Source: Curtobacterium sp. 9128 (lineage in GTDB: Bacteria; Actinomycetota; Actinomycetes; Actinomycetales; Microbacteriaceae). From it: a stretch of 64,000 nucleotides of DNA. Positions 53,076 to 60,500 of this stretch are shown here, piece by piece. Within the stretch, counting starts at the first letter, position 1. Each line of letters begins with the position of its first letter. The DNA lies in contig NZ_VEAF01000003.1 of NCBI RefSeq assembly GCF_007673775.1, forward strand, positions 248,001 to 312,000. Direction: 5' to 3'. A program made the position numbers and the translations under genes. Under the pieces are notes generated by a model. The model searched no databases and had not been told where the DNA came from. It saw only the letters and a list, made by a program, of their open reading frames with translations.

Positions 53076-54893
53076 ATGTCCGACCTGCCCGAGTCGGGAC
53101 ACACTGCAGTACGCCGGGGGAACAGGGCCCGGATCGTTCTGTGGGTGGTCCTTGCCCTCGTCCTGCTCGTGATCCTCGCCGTCGCCTGGGTGGGGGTGCG
53201 TGGTGTGCTCGCGAAGGGGCACCTGGAGCGGGCCGTCGCCGACGTGAGCACGCTGCGGTCGCAGCTGACGAGTGGTGACACCGCGGGTGTGCAGCAGTCC
53301 GCGGCGAGGCTCGAGGACGAGGCGTCTGCGGCGCGGTCGTTGACGTCCGACCCGGTGTGGGGAGTCGCGCAGTACACGCCGCTCGTCGGGGCGAACTTCC
53401 GCGCGATGCGCGAGGTGTCCGCGGTGGTCGACGACGTCGCTCGAGGCGCGATCAAGCCGGTCGCCGGGGTGGTCGGGACCTTCGGCACCGACTCGTTCGC
53501 GCCGAAGGACGGCAAGGTCGACCTCGAACCGATCGAGCAGGCGCAGCCTGCGGTGGCGCGCGCGACGTCCACGCTGGCAAAGGCGGCCAAGGATGCGAAG
53601 GCGATCGACACGAGTGGGACGCTCTCGCCGATCACGACGGCCGTCGGGCAGCTGCGGAACGCACTGCAGTCGGCGTCGGCGCAGGTCGACGTGGCGAACC
53701 GAGTCGTGGAGTTGGCGCCGGCGATGCTCGGTCACGACGGTGACCGGAACTACCTGCTGCTGTTCCAGAACAACGCCGAGCTGCGCGCGGGCGGGGGGAT
53801 CCCGGGAGCCGTGGCGCTCCTCCAGGCTCAGGACGGGTCAATCCACCTGCAGAACCAGGCGTCGACTGCGGACTTCGGGCACTTCGACGAGCCAGTCTTG
53901 CCGCTGAGCGACCAGACCGTCGGGCTGTACGGCAAGATCACCGGCGAGTACATGCAGGACGTCACCCTGACGCCGCGGTTCGACGTCTCGGCGAAGCTGG
54001 CCCAGGCGATGTGGCAGCAGAAGTTCGGCGAGCAGGTCGACGGCGTCCTGGCGATGGACCCGGTCACCCTGAGCTACCTGCTCAAGGCCACCGGCCCGGT
54101 GCAGCTGCCGACCGGGGACACCCTGACGTCGGACAACGCGGTCACGCTGCTGCTGAGCGACGTCTACGCCAAGTACCCGGACCCGAAGGTGCAGGACGCG
54201 TTCTTCGCATCGGCGGCGAGTGCCGTCTTCGACAAGGTCTCGAGCGGCGGCTTCGACCCCAAGGCGTTCATCGCCGCCATCACGAAGGGTGCCGGCGAGG
54301 GCCGCCTGCGGCTGTGGAGCGCGACCGAGTCCGAGCAGCGGCAGATCAGCGGCACGGTGCTCGCCGGTGAGCTGCCCACCGCCAGCGCGCAGACCCGGCA
54401 GTTCGGCGTCTACCTCAACGACGCGACCGGCGCGAAGATGGACTACTACCTGCAGAAGACGATCTCGGTCGGCGCGGGGGTGTGCCGGAAGGACGGCCGC
54501 CCGACGTCGATCGTCGAGGTCACGCTCAAGAACACCGCGCCGGCGGACGCCGCCACGGCACTGCCGGAGTACGTCACCGGTGGCGGGGACTTCGGTGTCG
54601 AGCCGGGCAAGGTCGGCACGATCGTCGGTGTGTACGCGCCGACGAACGCGATCTACCTCGGGTCGACCGAGGACGGCAAGCCGGCCACGGTGCACACGGC
54701 GACCGACGACGGCTACCCGGTCGCGCAGATCGCCACCTTGCTCGCGCCGGGGCAGAGCACGACGCTCCGCGTCGCGTTCCTCGGCGACGCGAAGTTCGCG
54801 AACGCCGCGCTGCAGGTCCGGTCGACGCCCGGGGTGCAGCAGAGCACGGTCGAGCCGCTCACGGTCGACTGCTCGGACCCGGCGATCGGCTGA
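53076..54893 (+). CDS. DUF4012 membrane-anchored protein
   Basis: 605 aa. One N-terminal TM (residues about 20-45), then a helical segment and the DUF4012 core marked by RNYLLLFQNNAELRAGGGIP at about residue 225 and DFGHFDEPVLPL. The extracytoplasmic C-terminal half is beta-rich. DUF4012 proteins are common beside actinobacterial exopolysaccharide genes. The N-terminal helix bundle and core resemble LytR-CpsA-Psr-associated proteins in placement only; no catalytic role is known to me. Composition returns to high GC here. Confidence 0.88.
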   Translation: MSDLPESGHTAVRRGNRARIVLWVVLALVLLVILAVAWVGVRGVLAKGHLERAVADVSTLRSQLTSGDTAGVQQSAARLEDEASAARSLTSDPVWGVAQYTPLVGANFRAMREVSAVVDDVARGAIKPVAGVVGTFGTDSFAPKDGKVDLEPIEQAQPAVARATSTLAKAAKDAKAIDTSGTLSPITTAVGQLRNALQSASAQVDVANRVVELAPAMLGHDGDRNYLLLFQNNAELRAGGGIPGAVALLQAQDGSIHLQNQASTADFGHFDEPVLPLSDQTVGLYGKITGEYMQDVTLTPRFDVSAKLAQAMWQQKFGEQVDGVLAMDPVTLSYLLKATGPVQLPTGDTLTSDNAVTLLLSDVYAKYPDPKVQDAFFASAASAVFDKVSSGGFDPKAFIAAITKGAGEGRLRLWSATESEQRQISGTVLAGELPTASAQTRQFGVYLNDATGAKMDYYLQKTISVGAGVCRKDGRPTSIVEVTLKNTAPADAATALPEYVTGGGDFGVEPGKVGTIVGVYAPTNAIYLGSTEDGKPATVHTATDDGYPVAQIATLLAPGQSTTLRVAFLGDAKFANAALQVRSTPGVQQSTVEPLTVDCSDPAIG

Positions 54894-55336
54894 AGCGGAG
54901 CGGACTCTAGCGCAGGTCTGACGGGCGAACGGACCAGATCGGCCTGCGATTCGTCCAGAACGCGCGATCATGCTGCCCCCTCTTCGGGGGGCCTCGATTT
55001 CGAAGCTGGTCGCGCAGACAGCATTCCCAGGGGGACCCCAGCGATGACGCAATGGCCGAGATGAAAGACGCAATCGCACGTGAACTGGGGTTTTCCTGGT
55101 CGCGGTAGAACGACCGTTCCACTGCTGCCTCCGAGGGCAGCCATCCCCCGAAACAGGGACGACATGTAAGCCCGAGGAATTCATCCGGGAGAAGTGGCAA
55201 GACGCTGGGAGCGTCAGGTACCTTGAGGGAACTTCGTCATGACGCCCGCCACTTTCACCACGGCCAGGGCAGGTTGCGACGGGGGTGCGGGCCTTGAACT
55301 CAGGGTCTGAAGGATCAGATCACTAGGGGAAACTTC
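54894..55336. other. 443-bp leader/intergenic region before the small LAFTG protein
   Basis: No convincing gene. Contents: a short GCCCCC/GGGGGC hairpin with a TTCG-type loop at 54975-54992 (weak terminator for the DUF4012 gene), an imperfect GCTGCC/GGCAGC hairpin at 55124-55141, and a long run to the ATG at 55337. The AGGGGAAACTTC just before the ATG is a good ribosome binding site. The length suggests a long 5' leader or distal promoter. Confidence 0.4.
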
Positions 55337-55882
55337 ATGAAGAAGCTCATCGCTGCGATCGTGCTGGCAGGCGCAGCACTCATCGCAACGCCGGCTGCTG
55401 CCAACGCCGCCGGTTACGTTCCGTCGTCCAACGTCTCGGTCTCCGGCAGCTCCGTCGCCGGTGGCACGACGATCATCACCTTCGGCCCGGGCTCCTTCGT
55501 CGGCAACGAGACCGTCAACATCTCGGTCACCGGCGCCGGTGCGGTCACCCTCGGTGCCCTCCCGACCACCACGGTCTCGAAGGCCTACACGGCTTCCGCC
55601 AACGGTTCGGTCTCGCCGCGCGTCACCCTGCCGGTCGGCGCCTCGGGCACCTACACTCTGACCGCGACGGGCGCGACCTCGGGCAACGTCGGCCAGGCGG
55701 CCATCACGGCGCGTCCGGCTGACGCTGCTGGCGCTGCTGCGACCGGCACCAACGGCACCCTCGCCTTCACCGGTTCGACCGTCTCCGCCCTCGCCCTCTG
55801 GGTCGGCGGCGGCGCGATCGTCCTCGGCGGTGGCCTGCTCGTCGTCCGCGGTTCGGTCCGCCGTCAGCGCGAGACCGTCTGA
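55337..55882 (+). CDS. Small LAFTG-anchored surface protein
   Basis: 181 aa. Signal peptide to about residue 25 (ANAAG), one Ig-like beta domain (residues 30-125), a short Ala/Gly/Thr spacer, then a sorting signal: LAFTGS, a hydrophobic helix (VSALALWVGGGAIVLGGGLL) and a basic tail (RGSVRRQRETV). LAxTG is the motif used by class E sortases of actinobacteria. The codons are highly biased and the ribosome site is strong, so it may be abundant. No sortase gene is in the window. Confidence 0.88.
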   Translation: MKKLIAAIVLAGAALIATPAAANAAGYVPSSNVSVSGSSVAGGTTIITFGPGSFVGNETVNISVTGAGAVTLGALPTTTVSKAYTASANGSVSPRVTLPVGASGTYTLTATGATSGNVGQAAITARPADAAGAAATGTNGTLAFTGSTVSALALWVGGGAIVLGGGLLVVRGSVRRQRETV

Positions 55883-55897
55883 GTCTCGACACACTGC

Positions 55898-55934
55898 ACG
55901 ACGCCCCCGGAGCCATCGGCTCCGGGGGCGTCGT
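55898..55934. terminator. Strong hairpin after the small LAFTG gene
   Basis: 17-bp perfect stem (ACGACGCCCCCGGAGCC and its complement) with a 3-nt ATC loop, 16 bp after the stop. It also faces the minus-strand 61-aa gene ending at 55959, so it may serve both. Confidence 0.85.
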
Positions 55935-55958
55935 CGTGTCGTGGGGCAGCGCGCCGGA

Positions 55959-56144
55959 TCAGACCGCCTGGAGCATGGCGGCGACGACGCCCACCGTCAA
56001 GAACGGGGCGACGGCCCAGATCCACCAGGGGAAGACGGTCGCACGCTTGACCTGTCGTTCGGTCAGCGGCACGGACGAGTGGTACGCGTAGGCCGAGCTC
56101 GCACGTGTCGGGTACACGTCGCTCGTGCTGCGGGTTCGGGTCAT
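55959..56144 (-). CDS. Small membrane protein, 61 aa
   Basis: 61 aa from ATG 56144, with a polar N-terminal half (TRSTSDVYPTRASSAYAYHS) and one C-terminal TM (PWWIWAVAPFLTVGVVAAML). No clear Shine-Dalgarno is seen. Shared terminator with the LAFTG gene and correct third-position bias support it. Function unknown. Confidence 0.55.
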   Translation of the reverse strand: MTRTRSTSDVYPTRASSAYAYHSSVPLTERQVKRATVFPWWIWAVAPFLTVGVVAAMLQAV

Positions 56145-56291
56145 GATCGGGACGATACGGAGCGGTGTCGGCTTGGCGGAAGGTGCGCGGCCCGCTCCTG
56201 CGGTGCCCCGCACGCGCAACTGCGGGATCCCCGGTCGGTTGCGGGCTTCCGCAGCGGCGCGGGTGCCGGAGGCTCCGCTGACGCGGGCGGT

Positions 56292-56423
56292 TCAGCGCGT
56301 CAGCAGCGCCAGCACCACCAGGACGACCGCCGCCACCGCCACGACGGCGAGCATGACCCACAGCCAGGGTGGGGTGCGACCCGGGCGCTTCGGCGGGCGG
56401 GAGCCCTGCGAACGGTTGCTCAT
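56292..56423 (-). CDS. Small membrane protein, 43 aa
   Basis: The frame begins MSNRSQGSRPPKRPGRTPPW and continues with a single hydrophobic helix rich in Val, Ala and Leu ending LALLTR. A basic, Pro-rich cytoplasmic head followed by one TM is a frequent layout for short membrane proteins in this bacterial family. The frame stands alone between two other minus-strand genes. Function unknown. Confidence 0.6.
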   Translation of the reverse strand: MSNRSQGSRPPKRPGRTPPWLWVMLAVVAVAAVVLVVLALLTR

Positions 56424-56472
56424 GCGGGGGAGTGTGCGGCACGAACATGTGCCGGGACCCCGCCGTGCCCGC

Positions 56473-57324
56473 TCAGCGCCTGCGGAGACGTGCAGCCCAC
56501 CCGAGCACGACGGCGCCCACGAGTGCCCCGACCACGGCCCCGCACGTGTTCGACAGCACGTCGTCGAGCGAGGCGTACCGCGCCGGCAGGAACAGCGCCT
56601 GCCCGGTCTCGATCACGGCGCTGACGACCAGTCCCGCTGCCGCGCCGACCCACCACCGGCGAGCCCCGAGCCGCAGCACCACGAGCAACCCGAGCGGCAC
56701 GAAGAACAGCACGTTCGCGCTGAACTCGAGCGCCCCGTACCCGAACCACCCGGGGACGCCGACCCGGTGCACGCGGTCGAGCAGCTGCAGCAGCCACGGG
56801 TGCGCCCCCGCGTCGACGGGTGACCCCCAGAACCCGACGAAGGCCACCCCGATCCCGTAGAGGACGATCACCCACGTCGCGACCCGCCGGCTCCGCTCCG
56901 TCGGCAGCGCCCCTCGCGCGTGCACGGCGCCGAGCGCCAGCCACCCCAGCAGGATCCCGGCCGCGGCCGCGAGCACGAGTGACCGCCACGTCGCCCCCGG
57001 TGTCGTCGACCGGATCGCCAGGACGCTGACGACGAGCAGCGTCCCCACCGCCGCCCACCCCGTCGCACGCCGAGCGTTCGTCGGCACAGCGGCGGCGAGC
57101 AGCGCGGGCAGCGGGATGGTCACCGCCGTCACGGCCATCGCGTCGACGAAGCCGTCCTCGACGGACAGGAGGCCGTGCCCGGCCTGTCGGAGCACCGTCA
57201 CCACGGCGTGGAACGCGTCCAGGGCCGCGGTCACCACCCAGGGCAGCGACGCGAGCGCGATCACCACGGCGAGCCCGAGGGTCAGGACCGCGCGGGCGAG
57301 CGCGGTGCGGGCCGAGGGCGTCAT
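56473..57324 (-). CDS. VanZ-family membrane protein
   Basis: 283 aa from ATG 57324, about seven hydrophobic segments. The VanZ signature is in the C-terminal half: ALEFSANVLFFVPLGLLVVL, then a helix with VIETGQALFLPARYASLDDV and LSNTCGAVVGALVG. VanZ proteins confer low-level teicoplanin resistance in enterococci, but most actinobacterial members have no proven role. The N-terminal third is an added set of hydrophobic helices not found in the shortest family members. Confidence 0.88.
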   Translation of the reverse strand: MTPSARTALARAVLTLGLAVVIALASLPWVVTAALDAFHAVVTVLRQAGHGLLSVEDGFVDAMAVTAVTIPLPALLAAAVPTNARRATGWAAVGTLLVVSVLAIRSTTPGATWRSLVLAAAAGILLGWLALGAVHARGALPTERSRRVATWVIVLYGIGVAFVGFWGSPVDAGAHPWLLQLLDRVHRVGVPGWFGYGALEFSANVLFFVPLGLLVVLRLGARRWWVGAAAGLVVSAVIETGQALFLPARYASLDDVLSNTCGAVVGALVGAVVLGWAARLRRR

Positions 57325-57519
57325 GTCGGCTGACGTTACCGTGCCACGGCTCCTGGACGGGGGAGCGGCGGGGCGTCTGGTGGACATGTCTGTACCCCGA
57401 TCTGGGGCGCTGTCACAGCCGTCTCGGAGTATTCACAGCCACTAGCGTGAGAGAGCCTCGGAATGCAGCACGGTCGGGGTCGTCTTCTTCCGCCCTGACC
57501 CGACAGGACCTCTCTTCTC

Positions 57520-60500
57520 GTGTTCGCATTTGCGAGCGCTCGTCATCGAGCGCGCCCGAAGTACGCCCGCCGTCTCGCCGTCCTCGGCGCGGCCCTGATC
57601 CTCGGCGGTGTCTCCGTCGGCATCACCACGACGGCGGCCAGCGCGGCGACGTCGTTCGACCCGACCAACGTCTCCGGCTACGCGGCCGAGACCTTCACGA
57701 ACGCCACGGCCTCCGGCGTGCAGGCGCCCGCCGTGCCGAACAACGGCTCGACCGTGATGACGAACTCCGCGTGCCTGACGGCCTCGTCCACCACGGGGAC
57801 CGCGAGCGGGACCACGATCCCCGGGTGTGGGACCACCCCGGACGCCGCCGGCAAGGGCGCCCTGCGGCTCACCGACAAGACGCAGGACAAGGAGGGCGGC
57901 ATCGGGGCAACCGGTGCGATCCCGACGGGGCAGGGCCTCGACGTGACCTTCAACTCGTACCAGTACGGCGGATCCCGGGCGGACGGCATCGTCTTCTACC
58001 TGGCCGCGACCGACCCGTACGACCCGAAGGTCCCGATGAAGATCGGTGCGAAGGGCGGCTCGCTCGGCTACTCGGCGTCGTACTTCTCCGACACCACCAA
58101 CGGCACCCCCGGGCTCGCGAACGGCTACCTCGGCTTCGGCCTCGACGCGTTCGGCAACTTCCGCGCCTCCACCTACCAGGGCAAGACCTGCGCCGCGTCG
58201 AACGCTGCCCCGAGCATCTCGGTGCGCGGCCCCGGCAACGGCGTCAACGGCTACTGCCTGCTCACCCCGGACACGGACACCACCGGCACCCTCGCGAACA
58301 CGAACCTCAGCTCCGGCAGCGGCGGTACTCGCGCGAACAGCACCGTGCCGGTCGAGGTCGTCGTGAACACCTCGGACACCGACGTCACGTCCTCCGGCTT
58401 CGGCGGCACCCTCACCCAGCAGACCGTCAAGGCCAAGCACTGGGCGATCATCGCCAAGCCCCTCGGCCAGACGACCACGAAGATCGTCTCCGGCGTGCTG
58501 CCGTCCCTCGCCACCACGCCCGCCGCCGGTGTCTCCTCCGACTGGTACGACCCGAACACCGGCCTGCCCTACAAGCTGACGTACGGATGGGTGGCCTCGA
58601 CCGGCGGCTCGACCGACGTCCACGAGGTCAACCAGTTCACCGCGACCTCCGCGAACGGCCGCACCCCGGTGCTCTCCGGCACGGCCGAGGTCTCCGACGC
58701 CACGCCGCAGCAGGGCGCTCCCGGCACCTACACCGTGCACCCGGCCGTCACGACCGACGGGGGCGCCGAGCTCGGCAAGGTCCGCATCAGCACCACGTTC
58801 GACTCCGGCGTGACGCCGAGGTCCGGCACCTTCAGCACCGACGCGTACTCCTGCTCGACGACCGGCCAGACCGTGGTCTGCACGACACCCTCCGCGCTGA
58901 ACGTCGGCGCGGGCAAGGCCCTGCCGGACCTCGCGATCCCGTACACGGGCACCGCGGCGATCGGCACCACCGTGAAGGCCGCGTCGACCATCGCCTCGAC
59001 GGACGCGCTGCGCTCGGCTCCGGCCGGCGCCCAGCTCACCGTCGCGAAGGTCCCGACGACGACCACCGCCTCAGCGTCCAGCACGAAGGTCGTCGCCGGC
59101 GACTCGACCACGGTCACCGCGACCGTGGTCGACGGTTCGGGCACCCCCGTGTCGTCCGGCACCGTCACGTTCTCCGAGGGCTCCACCGTCCTCTGCGCGA
59201 ACGTCGCCGTGCAGAACGGCACCGCGACCTGCGCCTACGTGCCGACGAGCAAGGGCGACCACACCATCACCGTGACGTACAACGGCGACGCCACCCACGC
59301 CGGGTCGACCGCGACCCAGGTGGTCAGCGCCTCCGCCCGCAGCACGTCCTTCTCGGTGCAGGCGTCCCCGGCGCAGGTCGAGTACGGCTCGCCTGCGACC
59401 GTGACCGCGACGGGGCTGCCCGCGGGTGCGACCGGCACCGTGACCTTCACCTCCGAGGACCCGAACGGCACGACGACCACGCTCTGCACCGTGCCGGCAT
59501 CCGACGCAGCGACGGGCTGCGCGACCCCGTCGGGGTACGCGATCGGCAAGCACGTCGTGACCGCCGCGTACGAGGGCGACCAGGCCAACGCCGCATCGAC
59601 CTCGACGAACGCCGCCCGCATCGTCGTCACCACGATCAGCTCGACGCCGTCGGTGACGATCGGCGGCTCCGCGTCCGCGACCACCACCTACGGCCAGACG
59701 GCACCGCTCGCGACCACGGGCCTCCCGGCCGACGCGACCGGCACGCTCACGTACTCCGTCGACGGCACCGTGCTCTGCACCGTCGCGGTCGGCAGCGGCT
59801 GCGCGACCCCGGCCGACCTGCCCGCGGGGCAGCACGTCGTGACGGTCGCGCACTCGGGCGATGCCACCCACGCCGCGTCCACCTCGGACGCCGCGACGCT
59901 GACCGTCGAGCGGGCCACGGCAACCATCACCGTCGTGCCGTCGACGACCACCCCGGTCCACGGCGACACCGTGACGTTCAGCACCGGCGGTCTGCCCGCC
60001 GGCGCATCCGGCACCGTGACGTTCCGCGACGGCACCACCGTCCTCTGCACGGCGACCATCGCCGACCAGGCGGCCTCGTGCACGCCGGCCGCGCCCCTGA
60101 CCACCGGGCAGCACACGGTCACCGTGAGCTGGGACGGCGACGGGAACCACACGGCGACCACCAGCGCGCCGGTGACCCTCACCGTCGCGAAGGCGACCTC
60201 CGCGATCGGCGCGACCGTGCAGGACGCCCAGACCGCCACCGTCGCGTACGGGACGGCTGCGACGTTCCGTGCCACGGGCCTCCCGGCCGATGCCGATCCG
60301 GCCAGCACCGTGACGTTCCGCGACGCGGACGGCGCGACCGTCGCGACGGCGACCGCCGGCGACCCGACGTACGCGACCCCGACGGACCAGCCGGTGGGTG
60401 ACCTCGCGCTCACGGCCACGTGGGCCGGCGACGCGGACCACACCGGCAGCACGTCCGGCGCGGCCACGCTGACGGTGACGAAGGCGACCGTCGCGATCAC

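Noticed and set aside
55120..55190. Possible c-di-GMP (GEMM-like) riboswitch in the leader of the LAFTG gene
   Set aside because: GGGACG and AAGCC-like words are present but the conserved CACAGGGCAAACC-type first half and pairing are missing.
56473..57324. VanZ-family gene as a glycopeptide-resistance determinant
   Set aside because: No vanHAX or vanRS genes accompany it, and VanZ-domain proteins are common in this group without known resistance.
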